DNA from: Coleophoma eucalyptorum | Taxonomy: Eukaryota; Ascomycota; Leotiomycetes; Helotiales; Dermateaceae | DNA length: 64,000 bases | Reading direction: 5' to 3' | Assembly (NCBI GenBank): GCA_026120035.1 | Contig: JALRME010000028.1 | Location: 5,255-69,254, forward strand | In this document: in pieces, positions 10,402-23,178 of the stretch | Layout: the number at the start of each line of letters is the position of its first letter | Position numbering within the stretch: position 1 is the stretch's first letter | The notes under the pieces: generated by a model | The model's input: the letters and a program-made list of their open reading frames with translations, nothing else | The model's database searches: none | Told to the model about the DNA's origin: nothing | Position numbers and translations under genes: made by a program

Positions 10402-11068
10402 TACTCCGCGGGATTGAAGTGAAAACGGAATCTCCCGGCTTGATATCCTCTGTAAATGAGGAGGGCCTATGCTATCATAGGGTATCACGACTAGCTGCAT
10501 ACAAGATGTTAGCATAGATTATAGCCTGCGCTTTTGTTTTTGGTGGCTTAAACCAACTCACAGGCATAAATATAGTGCCCAGAATGGTGCTTCATATTTT
10601 GCGGGCACGAGTTTGGAATCAGTGGCCAATCTTGCCTTAAAGGCGACAAGCCTTGAAATTCTATCTCAAAATCGCAGTCGGGGTCGGGCACCAATCAGCT
10701 AGTCCTATCGGTCGGCTATATGCAAAATTTTATAGCCTTCCATCGAGACGATTGAGGCGCAGATGATTCGTACAGGAAATTTTGATTCAATAACTTGCAG
10801 AACAAGCCTGCTGGAGCATCCCTTATCAAGTTAGGGGGTAAGATTTTACCGTACGTCGGCTCCGCGTCGGCTACTTCGAAAACGGTAAAGATTGTACCAG
10901 TTATCTTGACTTGGAGATGTCAACCGCCGTCTGGGCCGATAAATTGCTTTCATGCTTCCGCTCGACATCTATAACTCTTCAAAGGTAGTATATAAGACAT
11001 GCTGCTGTCCCGTTTATTTAGTCACCGCCCTTTATTTTCAATTTTATAATTTTTGAAAAGGTATTAAT
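10402..11068. other. Intergenic with permease promoter
   Basis: Between the regulator stop and the first permease. It contains a TATA-like box close to the permease start (listed separately) and no credible ORF. Confidence 0.5.
10988..10995 (+). promoter_or_regulatory. TATA-like box upstream of permease
   Basis: TATATAAG lies about 75 bases before the ATG at 11069, a suitable distance for a core promoter. Assigned by motif and spacing alone. Confidence 0.35.
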
Positions 11069-12947
11069 ATGGCAACCAACACCTCGAAGGCTGGCGAAAA
11101 ACGCATTATTGGCATTGATCCTGAGTACTCAGACGAAGCTTTGAAAGAGTTAGGATCAATTGCTGCCGTCAGTGAACAGCTATCGCCACAAGATGATAGA
11201 CGAATCCTTCGAAAGATTGACTTATGGTAAGGATACCATGCAATTTGTTCCCATGTGTCTAAATTGAGGAAACCTTTAGTCTTCTACCAGTACTCGTTCT
11301 ATCTTATTTGCTGCAGTTCTTAGACAAATCGGCCATGGGGTATACCTCAATCCTAGGGCTCAGAATAGACTTAGGGCTCGTGGGACAGCAGTATTCATGG
11401 GCGTCTAGTATTTTTTATTTTGGATATCTGGCTGCATCATATCCAGCATCTCTACTGATGATTCGTCTGCCTGTGAGCAAGTTCCTGGCTACTTCAGTGT
11501 ACGTCTAGGAGATACGTAGCGGCAAGAAATTCTATGCTGATTACCGCTAGGTGCATTTGGGCCGCCGTCTTGATGTGTACTGCTGCGACTCAGAATGCCT
11601 CGGGCCTTCTTGCCACCCGATTCTTTCTAGGATTCTTCGAGGCTGCAGTTGCTCCTGGCTTTAGTATCATTACGGCCATGTGGTACAAGCGATCAGAACA
11701 ACCACTACGACATGTAAGTTTCCTTGCAATAATACATGCCTTGACCCCTGTTATTATTTGAGATACATATATAGCAATTCTATTGAACTAAATAATTACT
11801 AGGGAGCCTGGTTTATGGGAAATGTACTTTCCGGCCTCTTTGGTGGAATCCTAGCATATGCAATGGGACATATCACGACGATTCAGCCATGGCGGGTTCG
11901 TAACCACTAGTTCTTGAGCGGCCTAGAGCTGATATTTTAGGCTGTATTCTTACTCTTCGGAGGGGTCACACTTGCCTGGTCACTTGCGTTGTTCTTCTTG
12001 ATTCCAGACACTCCAACGACGGCCTGGTTTCTGTCGCCCAAAGACCGCATCATGGCCGTGGAGCGGGTCCAAGATAACATGACCGGTATTAAAAATCACC
12101 ACTGGAAGAAAGAGCAGGTTATGGAGGCTTTTATGGATCCCAAATCGTGGCTGCTGGTGCTTATTCAACTTTCTGCGAACATCCCGAATGGTGGAATTAC
12201 AAGCGTGCGTGCTTCATATCAATTGGTAGATTTTTACTATGCTAATTAGATCTGCAGTTCGGATCAATCGTCATCCAAGGCCTTGGTTTCTCAACCTTCA
12301 ATACACTTCTCGTACAAATGATCGGCGTTGTTTTCCAAGCTACCTACGTCCTCCTGGCTACCGGTGGCAGCACGCTATTCAAAAATACTCGAACGTACTG
12401 GATGGCCCTTATGATGGTCATCTCCCTTGTTGGCACAGTCATGATCCAAAAAATTGAGGACAGCAACATTTGGGGACGATTTATGGGATATTGTGTCCTC
12501 ATTGCCTTCTCAGCCAATTTCCCCATGGTTCTAACCATGACGGCCGGAAACGTTGGTGGATTTACCAAGAAGACAACCGTTAATGCCATGGTAAGCGAAT
12601 GCCTTTCCATATCTCATGTAATCGGGAAACTTGACTGATGGTCAAAACCTCAGATCTTCCTCGCATACTGCACAGGAAATATTATCGGTCCTCAACTTTT
12701 CTTCGCGTCTGAGGCGCCGCGGTATGATTCAGGGTTTGAGGCCATGCTCGTGTGCTTCTCCGCAGGCACCGTCTTCTGCTTACTGCTTCGCTTCTACTTG
12801 ATCTGGGAGAACAAGAAAAAGGATCGTGCTTGCGAAGCTGCTGGATCCACGGTCCTTGTGGTTGAAGGTCATGAAGTGCCTGAGGGGGCGCTGAATTTGA
12901 TAGACCAGACGGATAGGCAGCTGGATCAGTTCAGATATGTATATTAA
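11069..12947 (+). CDS. MFS transporter, Dal5/allantoate-permease (ACS) family
   Basis: Seven exons: 11069-11226, 11280-11498, 11551-11713, 11803-11895, 11941-12204, 12258-12590 and 12654-12947, coding for 507 aa. All junctions use GT-AG and keep frame. Family blocks are clear: LPVLVLSYLLQFLDK at TM1, the short exon GQQYSWASSIFYFGYL, RFFLGFFEAAVAPGF at TM4, QPWR before TM6, and the AGNVGGFTKKTTVNAM to GNIIGPQLF step in the second half. About 12 membrane helices are expected. Members import allantoate, dipeptides, nicotinate, pantothenate, biotin precursors and similar anions. The actual substrate is unknown. It is convergent with a second member of the same family 0.4 kb away and follows a C6 regulator on the same strand. 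Confidence 0.9.
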
Positions 12948-13356
12948 AATGTTCATAGATTTGCAGAAGATCAGACTGTTGGCTCGGCTGGTTTTAAGCG
13001 TCAAGTTCAGATATGGGTTACTAGAGGAGTTCCTTGAAATTGCTTTACATTATATTTTGACGTAGGTACTCGATATTTGATGTACCTTGATTTAATTTAT
13101 CCCTATGGGTTTGGATGTAATCGTTTCTGCTAGTGAGAGATGCGAAAACATCATCAGGACAGGGGAAGATCTAGGCCGAAAATTCCTTCACTTTTGTGCT
13201 GTATTCTCTAGCTTGGATCCAATATTATAACACAGCTTCAATCAAAGTACGTGGTAGTATTAGCTATTATGGCATCTCTCATGCCTCCCTTGGTCATCAT
13301 GAAGGAATCATATGAATGATCCCGCCTCTATAACTTATATACACAATTCTGCAATA
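12948..13356. other. Convergent spacer between two permeases
   Basis: 409 bases between the two converging stop codons. No ORF of interest. Confidence 0.5.
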
Positions 13357-15080
13357 TTACAGGCAATATCTGAAGCCGATTGTGTTGTAGTCCGTTATAT
13401 CTTCATAGTCAACATCCGTGACAGTAGCACCAAGGAGCGAAGTACCAGCAGTGTTGGAGACATTGATGTTTTCCGTGGCATCGCGGAGTTTGTTGAGCCA
13501 GATGAGGTAGAATCGAAGGCCAAGACTAGCGAGAGATGCAAGAGCGTAGCAGATAAGAATAGCTTTGAAGGCGGTGGGATAATGGGGTGCTTCCGAAGAT
13601 ATAAAGAGTTGAGGTCCGGCGCTTTTGTACGTCAGTGAATTCCTTAACGTATCAGGCTTGTTTGTAGACTTACATGTTGCCAGCGCAGAAAGCGATAAAC
13701 ATAATGGCTGTCATAGTCATCTTCTTTGTGATACCCTTGGTATTAGAACCAATTAATGACATGGTAAGAGGAACTGCGCCGTGAGCGAATCCAAGCAGAT
13801 AGTATCCAAAAAGCTTAAACCCATTGTGACCTCCCCAGTTCATCAAAGCAGCACCAGCAACGGGTGGTAAAATTATCACAGAAATCAAGATGGCTGTGAT
13901 GTTGCGGTACTTGCTTGCAAGCCAACCAGTGGTAAGGATACAGGAGAAAGAAATAGCAGAAGCTGGTAGTCCGACCAGTGTGGACTCCAAGCTTGTGAAA
14001 CCGAAGCCTTTCAGAACAAGATTTGCGAAGCTTTGGGTCCCACCGTTTGGCATCTACGAAGAATTTAGTAGGAGTGGAATAGTTCAGCATGAATACCTAC
14101 TTGGGTGAGAAGAGAAATAGAAAAGAAAAACCAGGTTTTGGGATCTATGAGACACTCTTTGACCTGCTCAAACTTCCACTCATTCTTGGTCAAAATGGTT
14201 ACACCAGCACCTTTCTTTGCGATACGCTCCTCCGCAAATTTTCTTTCGTCTTCGGTCAAGAACTTTGCGCTTGCGATAGTGTTAGGAAGCAATATCAGCA
14301 CGATAATTCCCCATAAAAAGGTTGCCACACCGAAAATCTGAAGTAGTTAGCCATGTGTGCCAAATAGGAATTCATAGACATGCAATATAAAGCCATTTCC
14401 AAGGACTAAGAGGATGCTTGATATGTCCAATAGCATATGAAAGCAGACTTGCAACTGCTCCACCAAATGAGTTGCCTGCATACCAAATGGCCATCCGGCT
14501 GGGCATTTCGTCACGAGTATACCACATTGTGGTGATATATAAGAATGCTGGAGAGATAGTAGCCTCAACGACTCCAGTAAAAAACCTCGCTGTAATCAAG
14601 CCTCCAAATGAAGTGCAGGCTGCGGTGGAGGCTAGTCATGATATTAGATATTTAGTATTCCATGTGGTATCAAGGCCACAAACCAACAACTGCTCCCCAA
14701 ATAATAATATCCCCTGCAACATATTTCCCAACAGGGAGTTTTTGAATCAAGACGGTAGTCGGATATTCCCAGAAGAAGTAACCAAAATAAAACATGCTTG
14801 ACACCCAGCTGTATTGTTTGCCGTGAAGATGCTTATTTTGTCAGCGCAATTATTCAGCACCCAGTTTAATGAGTCTTACTATGTCCGCCGACAGGCCAAA
14901 GACTGAGGCACTCGAGAGGATGGTCTTGTCAATGAAATTGAAATTAGAGGAAATAAACAAGATCGGTAGAATTCGCCAGTCAATTTTTCGTAGCACTTTC
15001 TTTGCAAATGCAACCTCGGCAGGATCCTCTCGCTCCACGGTGGGAACTGGCGTTGCCACATCAGGCTTTGGGTCCTCCAT
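13357..15080 (-). CDS. Second MFS transporter, Dal5/allantoate-permease family
   Basis: Six exons on the minus strand: 15080-14880, 14831-14684, 14631-14384, 14337-14101, 14053-13674 and 13621-13357; 492 aa. Recognisable blocks include ILPILFISSNFNFIDK (TM1), HLHGKQYSWVSSMFYFGYF, RFFTGVVEATISPAF (TM4), MPNGGTQSFANLV, NTKGITKKMTMTAIMF and GNIAGPQLF. About 12 helices are expected. The third intron (14383-14338) appears to begin with GC rather than GT: reading on would stop almost at once, while GC-AG splicing joins KWLYI to IFGVAT exactly as in the family. The protein is a divergent relative of the neighbouring permease and not a recent copy. Substrate unknown; organic acids, amides or vitamins are typical for the family. 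Confidence 0.87.
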
Positions 15081-16783
15081 CGTGTGGATTCGTACAACTT
15101 CTGTTCCTGTTTCGATGAGCAGAGGCTCCGTCTCCCTTCTAATGGTTAGATATAGAAAAGAGAAAAGGAACCAAATTCTTCAAAAGAGCGGAGAAAGTGA
15201 TCTGATAACAAATGAACACCGACTCACGAGGAATTAGAATTCATCCTTTTTGTCGTTGAGACGGACATGCCGTTCAACTAAGATAATGCTACAGGAGCTT
15301 GCGCCTCTGTAGTAATGCAGTTGAAATAAGTTACGCTGCCTGGTTTCTCGTCTGGCAAACGTTCCTATTTTCTTAAACTACAGATACGAGGAACTGTGCC
15401 ATGGCAATTCTATTGTCGCCACCTTCAGCGTGCAACTATTTAGCTCAATAAGAACTAGAAACAAAACCCCTGGTATCTCAGATAAGTGGCAGAGCTCAAA
15501 TAGCAGAGTCAACGTTTGTGTAGCTGCTGATAAAGTTGAAAACGTGACATCCCACTTCTGATAGGACCATCAGCCCCTAGTCGGTGAAACTGGTCAACAG
15601 CACTGCTAACTCAGAGCGCGGCGTTGGAGTAGAGTAAGCATAGATCTGCAGCAGGAGTTCTGTGGTTAAAAGGTCTCGCCCGATTTCAGGATCTGGAAGA
15701 CTGGAAAACAAACGGATACAAATATCTGAAGGACGACGTAGTATTGGCGCTGGTCTATGATGATTGTAATGTAGTGTTGCACTTGGCAATGTTTATCTAA
15801 TTAGTCTCACAGAAGTGTTGGCACAGAACCTCACGTGATAATATTTATTCTATCGTATAAACTAAATGCGAAAATATTTGGCCCTGGTATATCTTCAGAG
15901 ACCAGTTTCCCGAATTATATGCCATCTCTATGATACCAAAGAGAGAAAACTTATGCTTCCTCTTTGGAATTCAATTATATCACGTGTCGGTATGCGTGAC
16001 CTTGAAATAAGTTAGCGGCCATTCAATCTTCCTTCAGAGTGCAAGAACTTGAGAGATTCTGCAAGCATTGAAAGGTGTGCCGGTATGCATTGAAACTTAG
16101 CAGGGGACCAAATCTCCGTCTTACTTACATGTGGGTCACACCTATAAATCTGGAGCCCAAGCCTTATTCCCTCGTATTATGCTACCTATTGCTGTTAAGA
16201 ACCATTGGGGTACAACCGTGAAATAGCTAGACTAGAAGGCTGTATCGATATGCTATTAGAACAGCAAGCTTTTGAGATCCCAGCGAGTGATGATGATCTC
16301 GACAGAGGAGCAATGCATGAATCGATACCAGAAACTACATTGCAAGAATCTAGTTTCAGGGTCCGAGTTCAGGGTCTTGTCAAGGGTTTTAGCATATATG
16401 CGAGTAAGCGTTCCGGAATTATAACGGCTAGAGAAGTAAAGAAATGTTTGAGCATGGTTTTTATTTGTAGTCTTACAAAGTCCATAACATCAAATGCACT
16501 TCTGAGGCGCATACGCTCCACAGATGCACCAGCATCGGGAGTTCGCTTATCTTTTGGGCTGGACTGCCATAGGAACCTAAACCTACACCTACTTCTTCGA
16601 GCGAGTTCTGCTATCGTTATCGGTATCATAAGCCCGGGGTTGTTGGGTCCGACTGGGGTGTCCTATATGAGCAGGTGCTATTTGACAACTCCAATTCACA
16701 TTTGCTTGTAAGAAGTTTGCATTTTCCACACTGGCTTGTTTCGCAAACATCATAGGATCTAAGGCCTAGGAATCATTTCCATT
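15081..16783. other. Long intergenic, shared upstream region of permease and ABC gene
   Basis: 1.7 kb between two divergent genes. A 168-codon ORF at 16205-16711 shows no family features and is not called. No RNA gene or repeat seen. Confidence 0.5.
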
Positions 16784-19700
16784 ATGGCAGGAGCATCACC
16801 ATGCCCCTCTGGCAGTGACCGGCGCTTTGGTCCTCGAGTTGATGTAGAGTGCCGCGCTTTCGATTTCACCCTTGCCTTTGAAGATTGGGTTTTTGGCATT
16901 ATTCCTTCAGCATTGTTCCTTCTTGCACTATTACCACGTGCGAGGCAGCTTCTTCATACTTCAGTCAAAGTCGATTCGGTTCGACTTCTGACTCTAAAGC
17001 TTGTAAGTGTATCTGATAATATGTGTTGTTTAGATGAGCTTGATCGGATGAGATCGCTAGCCCCGAGATAAGAGGAGTGGTCGTGGCAATGCGAATACTG
17101 ATTTGAGTCCAGGTTACATTGGGAATCTTGTTTGTGCTCCACTTGGTCTTCACCGTCTTCCGGACGGCCAATTTTGCTCTGGTTACACCATTCTCACTTT
17201 CGTCTGCCGTTCTTAATCTTGTAGCCACACTGGCGGCAGTCTTTCTGTCCTATCTTGAAGACCAGCGCTCTGTCAATCCATCAAGTCTATTAGTTCTATA
17301 CCTCTCGGTGGAAAGTATATTGAGCCTTCCGCGCTTGAGATCGCTATGGCTGATCTCTTATGCTGGAGTATGCACCATTTTGTGGACTTTTGTTGTGACA
17401 TTGAACTTTTCTGCCCTCATTCTCGAGTCTATACGAAAGAAGGGTTTTCTAAAAGTAACTGAAAAGAATGTAACTTTGGAAGAGATATGTGGCTTTTGGG
17501 GTCGGAGTTTCTTTACCTGGATCCTGCCTCTTTTCAAGCATGGTTACACTACAATTCTTACCCTAGATAACATGGGACAAATCGATCAAGAGCTGCAGGG
17601 CAAGCCTGCACATGAGAGACTGGAGGAAGTATGGAAAGCAGGTAGGGAATATAGACCGATAGGATCTCATCTCACGTTAACAACTGAGATAGAAACGAGC
17701 CACCAGCATGCAATGCTGAAATCCACCTTGCGTGCTTATTTTTGGCCTTTTCTGTCTGCAGTATTCCCGCGTCTTTGTCTTACAGGATTCACTTTCAGCC
17801 AGCCGTTTCTCATTACAGCCACAGTCACATACTTTGAGATGCCTGACACCCCCGAAACCAAATACTATGGCCAAGCCCTCGTAGGCGCTTTTGTATTGGC
17901 ATATCTGGGAATGGCAGTACGTTCACTTGTGCTGAGATGAAAGTATTTTGCTGACTTAGACGAAGGTTTCTACTGCTATATACTGGCGACAGACGTTTCG
18001 ATTTATTACCTTGTCTCGTGCAGGTCTTATTTCGATGATTTACAGCCAAACCATACGTATCAAAGCGCTCGACCTGAGAGATTCCGCTGCAATTACACTC
18101 ATGAGTACAGATATTGAACGCATTGTGTCGAGTTTCAAATCTATCCATGAGGTCTGGGCATCTGTTTTGGATATGGCTGTTGCTATATACCTTCTCGAAC
18201 GCCAACTCTTTGCGGCCTGCGTTGTGCCTGTTGTTATTGCTTTGAGTAAGACTGGGCAGAGAATTGTGCTTCTGTAGACTGACTTGGAAACAGTTAGTAT
18301 TGTAGCGATCTCTCGGATTTCTGTAACCTCTAATCTCACCCAAAAAGCATGGATTGAGAAGGTACAGAAGCGGATATCTGTCACTTCAAACATGCTAGGG
18401 GATATGAAAGCTGTTAAGATGCTAGGTTTGGCCCCAACTCTATCTACCATCGTTGGAGGCCTGAGAAGCATCGAAATCAAAACCTCTCACCATTTCCGGA
18501 AATTACTCATGTGGCAGATTTTTTGGTGTAAGTGCGCATAACTTTAGTGAAGGCTCCTCAATTTGTTAATTGAGTTTCTTCAGCAAATATGCCGGTAGAT
18601 TTTACTCCATTTGCAACCTTCGCCATCTTCACGGTTATTGCAGTCGTTAGGCACAATGAGTCTTTGCTGGCAGCACAAGCTTTCACTTCACTCTCTTTGA
18701 TTTCACTCCTTACCCGCCCACTCTTAATATTCACTCAAGCTGTACCTTCAATGGTCCAGTGTATTGGCTGCTTTGAACGAATTGATACATATTGCAGAAT
18801 CACAAGTCTCTCAAAAGCTACAGCTGAGAATTCAATGATTGAGCAGGATCCAGATATTGAAACTGGTTCACAAGTAAGATTAGACAGCTCTGCTTCTAAT
18901 TCTGTACCACTGGAGGTCTTAAAATCAGGCTCATTATCCAATCCCTTGGTCTCGTTAAAAAACGCAAGCTTTTCATGGTCGAAGGATACATCGAATGTGC
19001 TACACGAAGTTAATCTTGAGCTTCAACCAAATACAATCAAGATGATAGTTGGCCCGGTAGGATCAGGCAAATCAACACTACTTGAAAGTATTTTGGGTGA
19101 AACCATACTGACCGGAGGCCGTGTATCCTTCCCTCCATCCCATGTCGCGTACTGCAGCCAGACTCCATGGATTACGAACAGTACCATCCGACACAATATC
19201 ACGGGATTTGGTCAATTCGACGAGTCTTGGTACAAGTTTGTGATCTGGGCAACCTCACTTGAAAATGACTTAGAACAAATTCCGTCGGGGGATCTGTTCA
19301 TGGCTGGCAGCAATGGTGTTAACTTGAGTGGTGGGCAGAGACAGCGAGTTGTGAGTTCAAGGGTCCATCTTTTTTCATAACAATAATGAACTCACATGTG
19401 TTCAGTCGCTTGCACGTGCGGTATATTCGAGACAAAACATCTTGCTGCTGGATGACATTGCTAGCGGACTAGATACCAACACAGCTCAACAAATTGCGGC
19501 TCGCCTCTTTGGACCGGATGGTCATTTTAGAAAATCTGGAAGAACGGTCATATTGGCAACTCATACATGTAAGTTATATCTTGACAAATTTGTGAGCCAA
19601 TCAGAATTACTTGTGCTTACAACGGACAGTGAGCTTGTTGAAATATGCAGACGCGGTTATCGCTTTGGAAAATGGTAAAATCGCTGAAGAAGCCCCTCCA

Positions 19701-22010
19701 GGCAAGAATCATTTGGTGGAAGAAATTATTAAAGATATTTCAGACTCTGAAAATCAAACTTCCAGTGATAGCTCCAATTCCAACAATGTTTCGAGTAAAG
19801 TTGAAGCAGTTATAAAGGCTGCGTTTACGACAAGTATTGATAAGACAGAGGCTGAGGCACCAGATTTTTCACGCAGAGACGGAACTTGGTCCGTCTACAA
19901 ATATTACTTTCGTATGGCAAAGTGGAGAAATATGATTTGGTTCATTGTTCTTGCATTTATACTAGCATTTGCAAGCAATTTCCCAAGTAAGTTTCCCTCG
20001 GTAACCCCACCATGATTCAATAATGGCCGTTGGCTTACCCGTAGTTCTAGCACTCTGGATACAATGGTGGTCAGACGCAAACGCGAAAGCACCCAACTCT
20101 CACCTTGGGATGTACCTTGGGGTCTATGCATTTTTGAGCTTCTTGTCCCTGATGGCCATGCTTGTAGCTTGCTGGTGAGTAAGCCGGTAGTGACGTGAGG
20201 AATTCTTTGATTAATACTCAAACAGGGTGCTTTTCATCAATATCATTACGAATACTGCCTTAGGACTCCATACAGATTTACTGAAATCTGCACTGAGGTA
20301 AGCCATTTTTAAGGAAAAAAGAAGGAGATCTCAGTAGCTTCTTGCTAATCATAAACGTTTAGAGCACCCTTCAGTTTTTATCGAGTTACAGATACAGGCA
20401 CGACAACCAATAGGTGAGTGAGATTTGATAGGATCGTTAAGCCTGAAGTTAACATGTTGTATAGATTTAGTCAAGACATGGATCTGATCGACATGCGACT
20501 TCCCATCCTAGCACTGAATATGGGAGAAGGTATATTTTCCTTTATCTTGTTCTTACTTCAAACTGACCTGTTATTATAGCAATCGGGAGTTGTTTCGTAA
20601 AACTTATAATTCTTTGTATCATGGCGAAATATCTCGCTGCGACAATTCCATTCGTTGGCTTTGCAGTCTTCGTGATCCAGACCTGTTACCTTCGCACTTC
20701 GCGACAAGTACGATTACTTGATATCGAAGCCAAGGCACCTTTGTTCACTCACTTTACGGAGACAGTAAACGGTATTGTCACAATCCGTGCTTTGGGCTGG
20801 GAGGGAGATTTCCAAGACCGTGCCTTTTATTATCTGAATGAATCGCAAAAACCAGTCTATATGCTTTATTGTATTCAGCAATGGCTTACACTCGTCTTGG
20901 ATCTTATTGTTGGGGCCGTGGCTGTTATCCTCGTGGCAATAACGACATCTATGAAGGACAGCTTCAGCGCTGGCTCGGTCGGCGTAGCCTTGAATATGGT
21001 GCTTACCTTCAACGAGACCCTAACTAGACTTGTCAACATGTGGACTCTGATGGAAATGTCTATTGGTGCTGTAGCTCGAATTCAGTCTTTCGTCAAAGAA
21101 ACCCCATCTGAAGAGCGACCAAAGGCACTTGATACGGTTTCACATGCGTGGCCTAGTTATGGTAAGATAGAGTTCATGGATATCACTGCAGGATCAAGGT
21201 ACACCAGGTTTCCAAGAACTCTATCATGAGGATAAAGCTAACCCAAACTCGCAGTTCTGAATCACCGGCTATATTGAATAGCATCTCACTGTCAATCAAT
21301 GCTGGAGAGAAGATTGCAATATGCGGGCCCTCAGGCAGCGGCAAGACATCTTTAATCCTTGCACTGCTCCAAATGATTGATCTTCACCAAGGAAGCATCG
21401 TTGTTGACGGTATTGATCTTACAACAATGCAGTGCGACGATGTCCGAGCTGCTATGAATGTCATCCCCCAAGAACCGTTCTTCATGCCCGGAAGTGTACG
21501 CTTCAACCTTGATCCACGGAATACTATCCATGATATAAAGTTATTCAGAGAAGTGCTGGAGAAAGTTGGGGTTTGGGAAAAAGTTTCTGAAAAAGGTGGG
21601 ATTGAAGAGGCTCTGGAGGCTGCAGACTGGTCAGTTGGCCAAAGACAATTACTCGCTCTCGCACGGGCTCTGTTGAATAGGAGCATGATTCTTGTCTTGG
21701 ATGAAGCCACTAGCAGGTTCGTAGTCGTCTTCTCATCTTTCCTTCGTAACCCTCAATTTTCCGTGGCATTCTAACGCAACCTTGTAGCGTTGACCACGAG
21801 ACCGAAGCTATCATGCAAGCTGTCATCGATAAAGAGTTCGCTAAACAGACTGTGATTGCGGTAGTCCACCGGTTCAGTTTCATTCATCGCTTTGATCGTG
21901 TTGGGCTCTTGAAGAACGGTGTCTTAATGGAGTGTGATACTCCTTCCAGCTTGCTATCCAGGAATTCAGAGTTCAAGAAATTATATGATGCAATGGGGAA
22001 GAAGAGCTAG
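16784..22010 (+). CDS. Full-length ABCC-type (MRP-like) ABC transporter
   Basis: Fourteen exons: 16784-17002, 17113-17916, 17960-18245, 18294-18527, 18584-19350, 19406-19568, 19630-19986, 20045-20174, 20226-20297, 20363-20413, 20465-20529, 20580-21198, 21255-21716 and 21788-22010; 1483 aa, the usual length. Order: N-terminal TM region, TMD1, NBD1, TMD2, NBD2. NBD1 has GPVGSGKSTL (Walker A), LSGGQRQR (signature), ILLLDD (Walker B with Asp in place of the catalytic Glu) and ATHT. NBD2 has GPSGSGKTSL, SVGQRQLL, ILVLDEATS and VVHR. One degenerate and one active ATP site is the ABCC norm. TMD2 contains RFSQDMDLID. It likely exports conjugates, toxic compounds or metabolites at the plasma or vacuolar membrane; substrate unknown. 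All 13 introns are GT-AG and short (43-110 nt). Confidence 0.9.
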
Positions 22011-22284
22011 GCATTTATATGCTTTAAGAATATATAGGTATAGTTTAAGAAGTTTATGTAATAATTAACTGGGATCTGCCTTTCTATATTGACCTTGGCT
22101 ATTTACAATTATGTAGTAGGATATTTCTAGATATCTCGACAAAGCCGCTCAAAGGCGGTGTGCTATTTACTGATAGATTTTTGCCTTATATTGCTACATC
22201 AACTCCTTCGGCTCAGCAGAGTATCCTCAGACCTCGGTTTTGCAACACCTGAATCAATTCCAATCTTATAGTGCTTCAATCGAA

Positions 22285-22959
22285 ATGGCAGATTCCAAAG
22301 CCGAGGCTGCAAAGGCGCGCATCATTAGCCACATGAATGCCGACCACCAGATCTCCCTCTCATATTATCTTCAACATTATGCACAACTCTCGACATCCCA
22401 AGCTCGCAAGCCGTCCATGCTTGACATCTCACTGGACTCAATGACCCTTCAGACCGCTGCAGGCGAGAAACATAAAATCCCAATCAATCCGCCGATGAAT
22501 AGTTGGGCCGATGCACGTCTGCGAGCTGTGGATATGGACAAGGAGGCACGGAAAGGGCTGGGGATCGACAGCATCCGCATTACAACATATAAACCGCCCA
22601 AGACCCCAATCCATATCTTTGTCTTCACAACCTGCGCTTTCGTCGCGATTATATTCGCAACCTCATCGAAAATCGTACCTGGGACCATGTTCTATGATAA
22701 AGTCCTGCCATACTTCCCTGGTGGTCCCGAGGCATTCCTCTGGTTGGCGAAAAAGCTGGCATTTCCAGTTCTCCTCATACATATCACAGAGTCATACTTC
22801 CTGGACAAGACGAGGCTATGGAGATATGGTGTGGAGAGAGGATCTGCTCTTTGGTGGAAATGGATTGCGAGCTGTTTTATAGAGGGCTATGGATGCTTCC
22901 AGAGAATTGATTTGGAGGTCGCTCGGAAAAGGAAGGAGGCCGAGGGAAAGGCACATTGA
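22285..22959 (+). CDS. DUF2470-domain membrane protein
   Basis: Single exon, 224 aa, from the ATG at 22285 (the frame is open to 22240 without an earlier ATG). The N-terminal third resembles DUF2470: KARIISHMNADHQISL with the conserved HMNxDH core, and MTLQTAAG. This fold is related to haem-binding HugZ/PNPOx-like proteins. The C-terminal part has hydrophobic segments around residues 115-135, 155-180 and 190-205, so it is probably anchored in a membrane. The C terminus is basic (ARKRKEAEGK). This architecture is common in filamentous fungi; function is not established. It lies 274 bases after the ABC transporter, same strand, with no evident functional link. Confidence 0.8.
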   Translation: MADSKAEAAKARIISHMNADHQISLSYYLQHYAQLSTSQARKPSMLDISLDSMTLQTAAGEKHKIPINPPMNSWADARLRAVDMDKEARKGLGIDSIRITTYKPPKTPIHIFVFTTCAFVAIIFATSSKIVPGTMFYDKVLPYFPGGPEAFLWLAKKLAFPVLLIHITESYFLDKTRLWRYGVERGSALWWKWIASCFIEGYGCFQRIDLEVARKRKEAEGKAH

Positions 22960-23178
22960 CCGGTCTTGCAGAGCCAACTGACATAACAATGCATTATTTG
23001 CTGCATCGAGAAGTAACATTTTGTGCGCCAAACCTGGTTGACTTGCCGAAATAACTGCTGTATAATACTTTGCTTAGATGATTGATTCCAGAAAACGAAA
23101 AGAAACACAGAATTAGATATTGTAAATTAGAACGCATGATGAAGATAGTCTAATACTGCGGCTGTTTAGATTGATTTC

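Noticed and set aside
16205..16711. 168-codon ORF upstream of the ABC transporter
   Set aside because: No recognisable motif, no supporting splice pattern and no link to the ABC reading frame.
17825..18343. 172-codon minus-strand ORF
   Set aside because: Antisense to ABC transporter exons that fit family motifs; no independent evidence.
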